Source: Pseudomonas sp. ANT_J12 (GTDB lineage: Bacteria > Pseudomonadota > Gammaproteobacteria > Pseudomonadales > Pseudomonadaceae). From it: a stretch of 64,000 nt of DNA. The position numbers were made by a program, and so were the translations under genes. Location of the stretch: positions 372,001 through 436,000 of the forward strand of contig NZ_VOBN01000002.1 in NCBI RefSeq assembly GCF_008370045.1, in the 5' to 3' direction. Positions 1-9,358 of this stretch are shown piece after piece. The stretch's first letter is position 1. The number at the start of each line of letters is the position of its first letter. The notes below the pieces were generated by a model, which was not told where the DNA came from, searched no databases, and saw only the letters and a list, made by a program, of their open reading frames with translations.

Positions 1-15
1 AGCTTCGCTCCTACA
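1..15. repeat. Edge of a TGTAGGAGC-family repeat
   Basis: The window opens with the tail AGCTTCGCTCCTACAG. This matches the right end of the repeats at 31142-31233 and 32827-32918, so the rest of the element lies outside the window. Confidence 0.7.
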
Positions 16-61
16 GGGATCGCGTGTTGAACGTAACCGAGTCCGAACCCAGGGAACCCGT

Positions 62-1681
62 ATGAGCCTGTCACTCCTGAGCCGCTACGCCTTCTTTGCC
101 GCGTGTGTGATCTTTACCCTCGCCAGCCTGCCCTTCCTGCAACACGACTGGCTCTGGCCGATCACCGCCGTTACCGGCGTGCTGAGCCTCGTCGGCCTGT
201 TCGACTTGCTGCAAAGCCCCCACGCCGTGCGGCGCAACTACCCGATCCTGGGCAATATCCGTTACTTGGTCGAGGGCATTCGCCCGGAAATCCGCCAATA
301 CCTGCTCGAATCCGACAGCGACGCCCTGCCCTTCTCCCGGGCCCAGCGTTCGCTGGTGTATTCCCGGGCCAAGAACGAAAGCGCCGACAAACCCTTCGGC
401 ACGCTGATCGACGTGTACCAGTCGGGCTTCGAGTTCATCGGCCACTCCATGCGCCCGGCGCCGTTGAGTGACCCGAGCGGTTTCCGCGTGATGGTCGGTG
501 GCCCGCAGTGCACTCAGCCGTACTCGGCGTCGGTGTTCAATATCTCGGCCATGAGCTTCGGCTCCCTCAGCGCCAACGCCATCCGCGCGTTGAACCAGGG
601 CGCCAAGCTCGGCAACTTCGCCCACGACACCGGCGAAGGCAGCATCAGCGCCTATCACCGGGAAAACGGCGGTGACCTGACCTGGGAACTGGGCAGCGGC
701 TACTTCGGCTGCCGCACCGCCGACGGCCGTTTCGACCCGGAACGCTTCGCCGCCCAGGCCCAGACGCCGCAAGTGCGCATGATTGAAATCAAGATGAGCC
801 AGGGCGCCAAACCCGGCCACGGCGGGATCCTGCCCAAGCACAAAGTCACCAAGGAAATCGCTGAAACCCGCGGCATCCTGATGGGCGAAGACTGCATTTC
901 GCCGTCGCGGCACAGCGCGTTTTCCACGCCCATCGAACTGATGCACTTCATCCAGCAACTGCGTGAACTGTCCGGCGGCAAACCGGTGGGCTTCAAGTTC
1001 TGCCTCGGCCATCCATGGGAATTCATGGGCATCGCCAAGGCCATGCTCGAAACCGGCATCCTCCCGGACTTCATCGTCGTCGACGGCAAGGAAGGCGGCA
1101 CCGGCGCGGCACCGGTGGAATTCACCGACCACATCGGCGTACCGATGCGCGAAGGCTTGCTGTTCGTCCACAACACCCTGGTGGGCTTGAACCTGCGAGA
1201 CAAAATCAAACTCGGCGCCAGCGGCAAAATCGTCAGCGCCTTCGACATCGCCAGCGTCCTGGCCATCGGCGCCGACTGGGCCAACTCCGCGCGCGGCTTC
1301 ATGTTCGCCATCGGCTGCATCCAGTCGCAAAGCTGCCACACCAACAAATGCCCGACCGGCGTGGCGACTCAAGACACTCTGCGTCAGCGCGCATTGGTAG
1401 TGCCGGACAAGGCGCAGCGGGTGTTCAACTTCCATCGCAATACCTTGAAGGCGTTGGCTGAAATGCTGGCGGCGGCAGGGCTGGAACATCCTTCGCAACT
1501 GTCGGCAAAGCATTTGGTACGACGCATGTCGGCGACCGAGATTAAATTGTTCTCGCAGTTGCATGTGTTCTTGAAGCCGGGGGAATTGTTGACCGGGGAA
1601 GTGAACGGCGAGTTTTATTCGCGGATGTGGCAGATGGCGCGGGCGGATAGTTTTGAGCCGGGGGAAGTGGCGGCGGCGTAA
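62..1681 (+). CDS. FMN-binding glutamate synthase family protein
   Basis: A 539-residue protein related to the FMN/iron-sulfur synthase domain of the GltB large subunit, without the glutaminase domain. Residues about 7-50 form two hydrophobic membrane segments, so the enzyme is probably anchored in the inner membrane with a cytoplasmic TIM barrel. The barrel shows NISAMSFGSLS near residue 160, KMSQGAKPGHGG near 245 and VDGKEGGTGAAP near 340. Near residue 420 the run GCIQSQSCHTNKCPTG gives the three-cysteine pattern of the glutamate synthase 3Fe-4S cluster. Start chosen because AGGGAA lies just upstream. The physiological substrate of these stand-alone proteins is not clear, so I would not call it glutamate synthase proper. 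It stands alone. Confidence 0.92.
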   Translation: MSLSLLSRYAFFAACVIFTLASLPFLQHDWLWPITAVTGVLSLVGLFDLLQSPHAVRRNYPILGNIRYLVEGIRPEIRQYLLESDSDALPFSRAQRSLVYSRAKNESADKPFGTLIDVYQSGFEFIGHSMRPAPLSDPSGFRVMVGGPQCTQPYSASVFNISAMSFGSLSANAIRALNQGAKLGNFAHDTGEGSISAYHRENGGDLTWELGSGYFGCRTADGRFDPERFAAQAQTPQVRMIEIKMSQGAKPGHGGILPKHKVTKEIAETRGILMGEDCISPSRHSAFSTPIELMHFIQQLRELSGGKPVGFKFCLGHPWEFMGIAKAMLETGILPDFIVVDGKEGGTGAAPVEFTDHIGVPMREGLLFVHNTLVGLNLRDKIKLGASGKIVSAFDIASVLAIGADWANSARGFMFAIGCIQSQSCHTNKCPTGVATQDTLRQRALVVPDKAQRVFNFHRNTLKALAEMLAAAGLEHPSQLSAKHLVRRMSATEIKLFSQLHVFLKPGELLTGEVNGEFYSRMWQMARADSFEPGEVAAA

Positions 1682-1702
1682 GCACTGATCAAGGCGCCAG
1701 CC

Positions 1703-3313
1703 TCAAGGTAGGTTGGCGCTATCGGGAACGTACATGCCAGATTCAATTGTCTGAACGGTCGAAGAATTTGGCTGTGCATCGGATGACCCCAACTCGAATA
1801 GCTGGAGTTGTGTATCCTCCACAATAAAGGTGCTAATCAAACGCCAACTCTGCGGAACTACAATTTCCTGTGCCCCGCCTATATAGTTCCCTAACATCCA
1901 AATCCTTCCAGATCTTGACTTCAGGCCATCCAGATTATCAATAAATATTTCGCTTGCTTTATTCTGAACCAAAGTCCATATCAAGGTGCCATTAGGGCGC
2001 GACAGCGTCCCGTCTGCATTCGGTGGAGCGTAAAACTTTGGCGTCACTCCAGTTGTATTGTAATAAACAAATGGAAAGTATAAAAACCCATATGTAATTA
2101 ATACTTCATCCTTCGTAGCAACTTGCGCATTTAATTGTGCAGAAACAGCATCCATGCTATTTATCTCTTGATGGACAACATGACCCACTCGATGTACGTT
2201 ATAGATACCAGCACTCTCCATAGAGATTATCAGCACCATGGATATGCAACAGTACAATCTCCAGCGAACCCAATATGTATCCAACGCCAAGGCCATAATC
2301 ATCGGTAGTCCCAGCGCGGCAAACATAAAATACCGAACGACAAACAGCGGACGAAAAAAAGAAACCAACGCAATGAGAACTAATGGAAACCACGTATAAG
2401 TCACAATCAGATAACTATACTTCCTCGGAGTCGAATCGTGCATCATCGCAACTAAAGCAATTACAAACAACGCCACCGGCAAGCTATAAAACAACAAAAC
2501 ATGGAAATCCAGCCCATCCGTGTAACTTACAAACATCCACATCGCTGAAACCACTGCATCGAAATCAGATCGTTCGATCCAGTTAAACCCCGAAAACTCC
2601 AACTGATGCAAAAGATTGGGAACCCAAGGCGTAAAAAACAGAGCTATTAATATATTAGCCAGCCACCAGTCCTTTGCGAAGAGATACTTATACGACACCT
2701 CACGCCGGCACATCAGAACCAAAAGATAAGCCCAATACGAAACCAGCCCGACTGCAGCAAAATAGTGGGTATAAAGTCCGGCCATCGCCAGCACCACATA
2801 CATCGCGAGCGCGAAATTAACACGAGGATTCTTGAGCCAGTATACGAAAGCGATGGTCGCGCCCAGCATTAACAGCCCTAACAAGGCATACATGCGTACT
2901 TCTTGGCTATAACGAACAGCAATAGGAAGCAGCGCTAATATCACACCACCCAAAACAGCCGCACGTCGAGTACAGATCAAAGACAGTAACCACATACCCA
3001 GCAACACACTCAGACTTCCAGCCATTACGCTAAGGCTCCGCGTAGCAAAAAGTCCATTACCAAAAATAGACATCCAACAATGTAAAACCAGATAATAAAG
3101 AGGGGGATGCACGTCTTGGGTCGTATGAAATACAATTTGAGAAGGCGAGTAAGAACTTAAAATCAATGTAAATGCTTCATCCGACCAGACTGGTATTTTG
3201 CCCACACCATAGAGCCGCACCACCACTGAAATAAGTAAAATTGAAGTCACTGATAAAATTATTAAGCAAGGCCGTTGTAAACGCACATTCTCCTTGCCCC
3301 CTACGCCGTCCAC
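1703..3313 (-). CDS. Glycosyltransferase family 39 membrane protein (PMT/ArnT-like)
   Basis: A polytopic protein of 536 residues. After the first membrane segment it has VWSDEAFTL (about residues 42-50) and then QDVHPPLYYLVLH (about residues 66-78). These are the Asp/Glu and HPPLYY motifs of lipid-linked-sugar transferases of the PMT/ArnT/RgtA type, which use polyprenyl-phosphate sugars on the periplasmic side. About ten further hydrophobic stretches follow, then a soluble C-terminal domain of about 130 residues. The start is GTG, overlapping the TAG stop of gtrA by one base, so the two are translationally coupled. The gene is clearly more AT-rich than its neighbours (many ATA, TTA and AAT codons), which suggests transfer. 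The sugar and acceptor are unknown. Confidence 0.82.
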   Translation of the reverse strand: MDGVGGKENVRLQRPCLIILSVTSILLISVVVRLYGVGKIPVWSDEAFTLILSSYSPSQIVFHTTQDVHPPLYYLVLHCWMSIFGNGLFATRSLSVMAGSLSVLLGMWLLSLICTRRAAVLGGVILALLPIAVRYSQEVRMYALLGLLMLGATIAFVYWLKNPRVNFALAMYVVLAMAGLYTHYFAAVGLVSYWAYLLVLMCRREVSYKYLFAKDWWLANILIALFFTPWVPNLLHQLEFSGFNWIERSDFDAVVSAMWMFVSYTDGLDFHVLLFYSLPVALFVIALVAMMHDSTPRKYSYLIVTYTWFPLVLIALVSFFRPLFVVRYFMFAALGLPMIMALALDTYWVRWRLYCCISMVLIISMESAGIYNVHRVGHVVHQEINSMDAVSAQLNAQVATKDEVLITYGFLYFPFVYYNTTGVTPKFYAPPNADGTLSRPNGTLIWTLVQNKASEIFIDNLDGLKSRSGRIWMLGNYIGGAQEIVVPQSWRLISTFIVEDTQLQLFELGSSDAQPNSSTVQTIESGMYVPDSANLP

Positions 3314-3717
3314 TATTCAGCGCCCTCTTCGTCTAACCCCTTCCGTTCGTCTAGTACCCGAAGCAGCACAAACTTCGAAAAGAAGAACCCGCACACAAGG
3401 CATAATAACGAAAACAAACTCACCGTCACCAGACCGTGAAGCTGCCATACATCGCCGAGATGCCCGACGCCATAACTCATGACGCCCATAAAACCAATGA
3501 ACAGCAAATACGCCAATACCGACGCTTTGTTATCCAGGGTATAGAGCGTATTGACATAGAAGGAAAAGGTCGCCGCGACGCAATAGGCCGCTAAATTACT
3601 CGCCGCCTGGCTAAGTTCAGCGGCAGTGGAGAGGACATAAAACAGCTGCCAATGAATAAACGTATTGGCCAATCCAATGAATGCGTAGGTGGAGAATCCT
3701 TCCCATAAGGCTTTCAT
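3313..3717 (-). CDS. GtrA family membrane protein
   Basis: A 134-residue protein with four hydrophobic segments and the GtrA N-terminal pattern (YAFIGLANTFIHW near residue 10). GtrA proteins are thought to help flip undecaprenyl-phosphate sugars across the inner membrane for O-antigen or surface-glycan glucosylation. The ATG at 3717 was preferred to one 13 codons upstream because the protein then begins MKALWEGF directly before the first membrane segment. It is coupled to the GT39 gene. No GtrB-type bactoprenol glucosyltransferase is present in the window, so the sugar donor would have to come from elsewhere. Confidence 0.85.
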   Translation of the reverse strand: MKALWEGFSTYAFIGLANTFIHWQLFYVLSTAAELSQAASNLAAYCVAATFSFYVNTLYTLDNKASVLAYLLFIGFMGVMSYGVGHLGDVWQLHGLVTVSLFSLLCLVCGFFFSKFVLLRVLDERKGLDEEGAE

Positions 3718-3824
3718 GCCGGCTCCTTGCCGCGTTGCCGTTGCAGGTGCCTTCAAACTAAATTTGTCACCGGGTACCGTCTACTGTCAGAAATTACAGG
3801 TCTCACGCTGTTCCGGACCAACGG

Positions 3825-5318
3825 TCACCAATGCAGTTCAGTGATCGGCTTCGGTTCCTTCATCACGATAAAACCGTAATCCCCGAGCAAATAAATGCGG
3901 TAGTACTGGCTATCCACCAGCGGTACAAACCCCTGATACCCGACCCGCGTCGCATTGCGCCGCTCCCGCTCGGCCACCACATTGGTGATGCCGGCCTTGG
4001 GCAAGTTCTCGGCGAGCATGTAGTAGTCGGTGTTCAGCAAATAACGCAGCACCGGCAAGTGCTTGAAGGAACCGGCCGCACCGATCAGCCAGTGATCGGA
4101 GTAAGTCACCGACAGGTAAATACGTTTTGCATCGCGCAGGGCCGGGCGGGAGGCGATGTCGTAGCTCAGGGCGTTGAGCGCGGTGTTGGCGAAGGTCTTC
4201 TGCACTACCAGCACCCGGCCATAGGCGAAGGACAGCGAGAGCATGGCCAGCAGCGGGATCAGCAACAGCAGCGGCAGTCGTGGGTGCAAGACCGTCAACG
4301 CCAGGTGACTGAAGTAGAACAGCAACAGCAGCACCACGGAGAACCCCATCAGGGTCCGGGCGCCTTCGTTGAAGTCGCGGAAAAACAGCGCGGCGCCGGG
4401 TACCAGAAACACCACGACCGGAATAATTAATAAACAAACAAACCCCAACACGGTTTTCCTCGGCCCCGTTTCCTGCCGTCCGATGAGCAGGACAGCGCCG
4501 GCCACCGCACACAGCAGCAGCCCCGCGAACACCCAGCCGAAGCCGCCGTGAAACAGCAACATGACCTTTTCCAACACCCGGGCCGTGTTGGTTTCGATTT
4601 GCAGCAGTGGCGCCACCTCCCCGTTCAACAGTTGGGTGCGGTGCTGATTCATATAGGCGCCCGCCGTGGCGAAGTAGATCAACCAGGCCAGCGCCACTTG
4701 CGCGGCGTTCCAGCCGAACAACCGCCACCACTCGGGCCAGGGCAGTTTGGCGTTGGCGCCGCGCAGCAGCTCCAGGGCGCACAAGCCGAGAAACACATTG
4801 ATGCTGACCTGATACAGCCCCAATGCCAGGGCAATCAGCAGCGCCGGCACCACCAGTTGCCGGACCCGCGAGGCGCTGCGAAAGGTGATCGCAAAAATCA
4901 CCGCCACCAGGCTCAGGGCCATGGCTGGGCCGTCATATTGATACGACAGGTTTTGCAGGAAGAACGGGTTGTACCAGAACCCGAGTACCACCAGGCAATG
5001 GGCCAGGGTCGGTTCGGCGAAGTAGTGGAAGGTCAGGCGGGTCAATGCCCAGGCCATCGCCAGGGTGGCGATCAGCAAAGGTAAGGGAAAGAGGTTGGGC
5101 GCCGCGCCGCTGAAGGTCAGCCCGTTGTAGAACAGCTGGGTAAATAAACGCCCCTCTTGCGACCACCCCATGCCAGCGGCCAGTGAGCGCCAGCTGTCAT
5201 CGATGTAGGGATAATCGGCGAGGATCAACGGCAGGACGTAGGCAAAGGTCGCCAATAGAAAACACAGCCAGACCCGTCGGCCGCCGAGTTCTCTGTCGAG
5301 CCAATCGCCCATCCGCAT
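3825..5318 (-). CDS. GtrII-like glucosyltransferase domain membrane protein
   Basis: A polytopic protein of about 497 residues, resembling the Glucos_trans_II family of serotype-conversion glucosyltransferases. It shows an early luminal acidic patch, LADYPYIDDSWR near residue 30, then about ten membrane segments and a soluble C-terminus that ends KEPKPITELHW. The start at 5318 is preceded by GAAGGGG at good spacing; ATG 5312 is an alternative. A longer in-frame extension upstream looks non-coding. It lies behind gtrA on the same strand (gap about 107 bases) and faces the opgC-like gene. This placement fits a surface or periplasmic glycan-decoration group, but the substrate is not known. Confidence 0.75.
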   Translation of the reverse strand: MRMGDWLDRELGGRRVWLCFLLATFAYVLPLILADYPYIDDSWRSLAAGMGWSQEGRLFTQLFYNGLTFSGAAPNLFPLPLLIATLAMAWALTRLTFHYFAEPTLAHCLVVLGFWYNPFFLQNLSYQYDGPAMALSLVAVIFAITFRSASRVRQLVVPALLIALALGLYQVSINVFLGLCALELLRGANAKLPWPEWWRLFGWNAAQVALAWLIYFATAGAYMNQHRTQLLNGEVAPLLQIETNTARVLEKVMLLFHGGFGWVFAGLLLCAVAGAVLLIGRQETGPRKTVLGFVCLLIIPVVVFLVPGAALFFRDFNEGARTLMGFSVVLLLLFYFSHLALTVLHPRLPLLLLIPLLAMLSLSFAYGRVLVVQKTFANTALNALSYDIASRPALRDAKRIYLSVTYSDHWLIGAAGSFKHLPVLRYLLNTDYYMLAENLPKAGITNVVAERERRNATRVGYQGFVPLVDSQYYRIYLLGDYGFIVMKEPKPITELHW

Positions 5319-5465
5319 GTCGATGCCCCTTCGGATGACTGCATTCAATCCGTGAAGCTTTGATCGCGGCGCCAGGCATTCATCACCGCGTTTAAGACGG
5401 ACGGTGAGCGCGGGCAATATCCCGTAATATCCCGACTTTGCAATTACTCGCCAATCACGCCACCC

Positions 5466-5491
5466 TGCGCGCCGCCCATTCGCGGCGCGCA
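5466..5491. promoter_or_regulatory. GC-rich perfect hairpin in a divergent promoter region
   Basis: The arms TGCGCGCCGC and GCGGCGCGCA (10 bp, perfect) enclose the loop CCATTC. It lies about 55 bases before the opgC-like gene and about 150 bases before the GtrII-like gene. It could be an operator or an attenuating hairpin; the sequence does not decide. Confidence 0.45.
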
Positions 5492-5545
5492 ACCTTTTGT
5501 GCCGCGTAGTACTCCTTTTCAACACCCGTTCAAGAGCCCTCAGTC

Positions 5546-6670
5546 ATGACGTCTGAACGCGATCACCGCATCGACTTTTTTCGAGGCCTGGCCCTGATCT
5601 TCATTTTCTGGGATCACGTGCCGCACAACCCCCTCGGCCAAATCACCCCGCGTAACTTCGGTTTCAGCGATGCCGCGGAGATTTTCGTGTTTCTCGCCGG
5701 GTACGCGGCGGTGCTGGCCTACGGCAAGATTCTCCAGCGTGACGGTTATCTGGTCGCCTGCCTGAAAATCCTGCGCCGCACCTGGGTGCTGTACGTGGTG
5801 CATATCTTTTTGCTGGCGATGCTGATGGGCATCGTGTTCTTCGCCAACAGCCACGTGGAAACCCGTGACCTGGTGGAAGAAATGGGCATGCATCACTTCA
5901 TCACCAACCCCCAGCAGGCGCTGACGGATGAGTTGCTGTTGCGCTTCAAACCCAACCTTATGGACCCGTTGCCGCTGTACATCGTGCTGCTGGCGGGTCT
6001 GCCGTTGGTGCTGCCCCTGCTGCTGCGCAAGGCATGGGCGGTGGTGGCGGTGTCGTTGACGGTGTACCTGCTGGCGCCGTGGTTCGGCTGGAACCTGGCC
6101 GCCATCAAGGATGGCGTGTGGTACTTCAACCCGGTGGTCTGGCAACTGTTGTTTGTGCTCGGTGGCGCCGCCGCTGTGCATGGGCAGCGCCCGCGACAGC
6201 CCGATACTCGACCGCTGCTGCGCCAGCCGTTGTTTGTCAGCGCAGCGGTGTACGCGGTGCTCGCCGGGGTGATTACGATCGCCTGGCGCTGGCCGGAAAT
6301 TCACGACGCCGTGATGCCGGCGTGGCTGAGCAACCTGCTGTACCCGATCAGCAAGACCGACCTGTCGCCGGTGCGATTGCTGCATTTCCTGGCCCTGGCC
6401 TACGTCACCGCCAAGCTGTGGCCCGACAACGGCTGGACCCGAAACTGGCTGGCGCAGCAGAGTTGCCGCATGGGTCGTTACTCGCTGGAAATCTTCTGCC
6501 TGGGCGTGCTGTTGGCGCCCTTGGCGGACATGGTCAATGCCATGACCGACGATGCGTTTGCCATGCAAATCTTCACCGCACTGGTGGGGGCCGGGTTGAT
6601 GGCGTTGTTGGGGGCCTGGCTGGATTTCAACAAGCGCCTGACCCGGCCGGTGCAAACCGTCATCGCTTGA
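5546..6670 (+). CDS. OpgC domain-containing membrane protein (acyltransferase-3-like)
   Basis: A 374-residue integral membrane protein with about ten hydrophobic segments. The N-terminus carries HRIDFFRGLALIFIFWDH, the RxxDxxRG pattern with a downstream His that is typical of OpgC and acyltransferase-3 proteins. OpgC succinylates osmoregulated periplasmic glucans. The GFSDAAEIFVFLAGY stretch at about residues 38-52 is also family-like. Pseudomonas often carries several OpgC paralogues, so a role in succinylating glucans is inference; modification of the glycan made by the facing Gtr-like genes is equally possible. The start fits the first membrane helix and the gene is monocistronic. Confidence 0.85.
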   Translation: MTSERDHRIDFFRGLALIFIFWDHVPHNPLGQITPRNFGFSDAAEIFVFLAGYAAVLAYGKILQRDGYLVACLKILRRTWVLYVVHIFLLAMLMGIVFFANSHVETRDLVEEMGMHHFITNPQQALTDELLLRFKPNLMDPLPLYIVLLAGLPLVLPLLLRKAWAVVAVSLTVYLLAPWFGWNLAAIKDGVWYFNPVVWQLLFVLGGAAAVHGQRPRQPDTRPLLRQPLFVSAAVYAVLAGVITIAWRWPEIHDAVMPAWLSNLLYPISKTDLSPVRLLHFLALAYVTAKLWPDNGWTRNWLAQQSCRMGRYSLEIFCLGVLLAPLADMVNAMTDDAFAMQIFTALVGAGLMALLGAWLDFNKRLTRPVQTVIA

Positions 6671-6689
6671 TATCGGCAAGGCACACTTT

Positions 6690-6762
6690 GTGGCGAGGGG
6701 GTGTGGATGAAGGAATGCAGAGGAGTGCTTCGCACTCCAACGGGGGCAAGCCCCGTCGCCAC
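6690..6762. repeat. Degenerate REPIN
   Basis: The left arm GTGGCGAGGGGG has lost most of the CTTGCCCCC half, while the right arm (CGGGGGCAAGCCCCGTCGCCAC) is almost complete. The loop contains GGAGTGCTTCGCACTCC, as in the copies beside the RAYT gene. Confidence 0.75.
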
Positions 6763-6797
6763 GAAAGCTCGCTCACCACAGTTCAGCGTTTCATAAC

Positions 6798-6829
6798 AAA
6801 AAGCCCCGATCATCACGACCGGGGCTTTT
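6798..6829 (-). terminator. Rho-independent terminator of the proY-like gene
   Basis: The stem AAAAGCCCCG/CGGGGCTTTT encloses a 12-base loop and ends in a T-run on the minus strand, 20 bases after the permease stop. Because T-runs occur on both sides it may also serve the opgC-like gene. Confidence 0.85.
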
Positions 6830-6848
6830 GCATTTCAGGCGTTACCAC

Positions 6849-8270
6849 TCAAGAAGCCGAACGCACCGCACCTTGCGTCGCATTGGTCGGTTGCAGCTTG
6901 AACACGTAGAACAACACCGTCAGCAGCACCAAGAACGCCGGCCCCACGTACAGCGCCACCCGAGTGTCCGGGAAGTACGCCATCAGCCCCACCACCAGCA
7001 CCAGGAACGCCAGCGCCAGGTACGAGCTGACCGGGTACAGCCACATTTTGTATTTCAGCCCGGCCCGTTCGCTGGCGCTCAGGCCTTTGCGGAATTTGAG
7101 CTGGGCCAGCAGGATCATCACCCAGGTCCAGATCGCGCCGAAGGTGGCAATTGCCGTCACCCAGACAAAGACTTTTTCCGGAACCATGTAGTTGAGCAGC
7201 ACGCCCAGCAACAGCACGAAGATCGACAACAGCAACGCGCGACGGGGCACGCCGTTGCTGGATGTGGTGGCGAAACCGGCCGGGGCCTGGCCGTTCTGCG
7301 CCAGGCTGTAGAGCATGCGCCCGGTGCTGAAGATGCCGCCGTTGCACGACGACAGCGCCGCCGTGATTACCACGAAGTTGATGATGCCGGCGGCGGTCTT
7401 GATGCCCAGACGCTCGAAGGTCATCACGAACGGACTGCCCTGGGTGCCGATTTCATTCCACGGGTAGATCGACAGAATCACGAACAACGCGCCGACGTAG
7501 AACAACAGGATCCGCCAGAACACCGAGCCGATCGCGTTGGGAATGGTCTTCTGCGGGTTCTTCGCTTCGCCGGCGGTCAGGCCGATCATCTCGACGCCGA
7601 GGTAGGCGAACATCACCATTTGCAGGGACATCAACACGCCTTGCACGCCATTGGGCATGAAGCCGCCATGGGCCCACAGATTGGAAATCCCCAGGGCCAC
7701 GCCGTCGTTGCCGAAGCCGAACGCGATCACGCCGATACCGCCGATCACCATTGCAATGATGGTGACGATCTTGATCAGGGCGAACCAGAATTCGAATTCA
7801 CCGAAGGCTTTGACCGCGATCAGATTGATGGTGCCCATGCTGATCAACGCCGACAGCGCCCAGATCCAGCGCGGCACGTCGGGGAACCAGACGCCCATGT
7901 ACACCGCCACCGCCGTGATTTCCGCGACGCAGGTCACCAGCCACAGGAACCAGTAATTCCATCCGGTCAGGAAACCGGCCAAGGGGCCGAGGTAGTCTTG
8001 GGCATAGCGGCTGAAGGAGCCGGCGACCGGGTTGTGCACGGCCATCTCGCCGAGGGCACGCATGATCACCAGGATCGCCAGACCGCCAATGATGTAGGAC
8101 AGCATGATCGCCGGGCCGGCCATTTCGATGGCCTTGGCCGAACCGAGGAACAGGCCGACACCGATACAGGCGCCGAGCGCCATCAGGCGAATATGCCGTT
8201 CGCCCAGTTCGCGTTTAAGCGGGCCGCCCTGAGCGGTCTCGCCTTGGGGCAGATGATTGCCTGCTGGCAT
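6849..8270 (-). CDS. proY: Amino acid permease, ProY type (proline-specific permease-like)
   Basis: A 473-residue APC-superfamily transporter with 12 hydrophobic segments. The N-terminal RHIRLMALGACIGVGLFLG is the conserved first-helix substrate/sodium-site loop of the amino acid transporter family. Similarity to E. coli ProY is close along the length, for example MGVWFPDVPRWIW, AFGEFEFWFALIKI, SLQMVMFAYLGVE and YPWNEIGTQGSPFV. It probably imports proline or a related amino acid by proton symport. The gene is monocistronic, ends at a strong terminator and has a long 5' leader. Substrate assignment is by similarity only; GabP or AroP-type specificity is possible. Confidence 0.85.
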   Translation of the reverse strand: MPAGNHLPQGETAQGGPLKRELGERHIRLMALGACIGVGLFLGSAKAIEMAGPAIMLSYIIGGLAILVIMRALGEMAVHNPVAGSFSRYAQDYLGPLAGFLTGWNYWFLWLVTCVAEITAVAVYMGVWFPDVPRWIWALSALISMGTINLIAVKAFGEFEFWFALIKIVTIIAMVIGGIGVIAFGFGNDGVALGISNLWAHGGFMPNGVQGVLMSLQMVMFAYLGVEMIGLTAGEAKNPQKTIPNAIGSVFWRILLFYVGALFVILSIYPWNEIGTQGSPFVMTFERLGIKTAAGIINFVVITAALSSCNGGIFSTGRMLYSLAQNGQAPAGFATTSSNGVPRRALLLSIFVLLLGVLLNYMVPEKVFVWVTAIATFGAIWTWVMILLAQLKFRKGLSASERAGLKYKMWLYPVSSYLALAFLVLVVGLMAYFPDTRVALYVGPAFLVLLTVLFYVFKLQPTNATQGAVRSAS

Positions 8271-8643
8271 AGGGGTACAACCTCGTCTTGTTATTGGATA
8301 TGACCACCGAGCATCGAAGCGCCGACCGATAAGCCGTTGCTTGCCTGAAACCGGGCCTGCCTTTTGGGCAAACCCGTCTTGTAGGACAAAACCTGCAAGA
8401 TCAGCGGGGCGTGCAGTATAAAAAGCTTCCGACAGGGCTTTTCACTCTATAAACCACAACATTCAGCCAGAACTCTCGCTAAAAGCCCGGTTTACGGAGG
8501 GGCATTAACTGGCTTTTGCCGCAATAGCCATCGTGAAAAACGGCGGTGAGTATTGCACAGCATTGGTGCATCGTCATGCTTGGACCTAAGTCGGATTTAC
8601 CCCTCCAAAGGCTCTAACTCAGATCTCTCAGACGTAGACACCC
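8271..8643. other. Long proY-side intergenic leader
   Basis: No open frame with coding character. On the minus strand a TATACT-like -10 occurs near 8414-8419, without a clear -35. Nothing else recognised. Confidence 0.3.
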
Positions 8644-8644
8644 T

Positions 8645-8764
8645 GTGGCGAGGGGGCTTGCCCCCGTTCGGCTGCGCAGCAGTCGTAAAACCGGTGAATG
8701 CGGTTCTCCTGTTGGAATGCTGGGGAGTGCTTCGCACTCCAACGGGGGCAAGCCCCCTCGCCAC
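8645..8764. repeat. REPIN, left flank of the RAYT gene
   Basis: Two inverted REP sequences (GTGGCGAGGGGGCTTGCC at the left, its complement at the right) enclose a loop of about 75 bases. The element matches the copy at 9436-9556 apart from one G in a G-run (four here, five there). Confidence 0.9.
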
Positions 8765-8899
8765 AAAAACCCCTTGCCACAGGTAAGCCCCATTTGTCCT
8801 TCAGAGAGATCAGAATTTTCACTCAGCAATTGCAGCGTCAAAGCCGAACACCAGCCGCTAGCCTGAAAGCGTCAATTACCACACAAAGGAGGCAATGGA

Positions 8900-9358
8900 T
8901 TGCCAACCCAACCCAACTCTCATCGTCTGCGTCGAGGTCGATACTCCGAAACCGGTCGCGCTTATCTCATCACCGCAGTTATTCATAATCGCCAACCCGT
9001 TTTTTCCGATTGGAGACTGGGACGTTTGCTCGTCCAGGAACGGCGCCGCGCTCACGAATCGGGCCATGTGGACTCAATTGCCTGGGTTGTAATGCCCGAT
9101 CACTTCCATTGGCTGATGCAATTGCACGATAAAGACTTGGGGAATGTCATTGGTGCTATCAAATCGCGTTGTACTCAGTCAGTTAACAAAGCCACGGGCC
9201 GTCGCGGCCCGCTGTGGCAATCCGGTTATCACGACCGCGCTATCCGCGATGGTGAGGATCTTCTGCCCTTCGCTCGCTACATCATTGCCAACCCGTTGCG
9301 TGCCGGGTTGGTAGAAAAATACGGTGACTACCCGCTCTGGGATGCTTGTTGGCTATAA
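8900..9358 (+). CDS. REP-associated tyrosine transposase (RAYT)
   Basis: A 152-residue Y1/HUH nuclease of the IS200/IS605-related TnpA_REP family. The N-terminal LRRGRYSETGRAYLIT is characteristic. The metal-binding HUH motif is HFH in VMPDHFHWLMQL (about residue 67), and the nucleophilic tyrosine is in SGYHDRAIR (about residue 109). The C-terminal YIIANPLRAGLV is also typical. Start TTG at 8900 is chosen because AAGGAGG ends seven bases upstream; the ATG at 8895 is in another frame. The length is normal, so the protein is probably active. It nicks single-stranded REP DNA and should act on the GTGGCGAGGGGGCTTGCC-type REPINs found on both sides and elsewhere in the window. Confidence 0.93.
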   Translation: MPTQPNSHRLRRGRYSETGRAYLITAVIHNRQPVFSDWRLGRLLVQERRRAHESGHVDSIAWVVMPDHFHWLMQLHDKDLGNVIGAIKSRCTQSVNKATGRRGPLWQSGYHDRAIRDGEDLLPFARYIIANPLRAGLVEKYGDYPLWDACWL

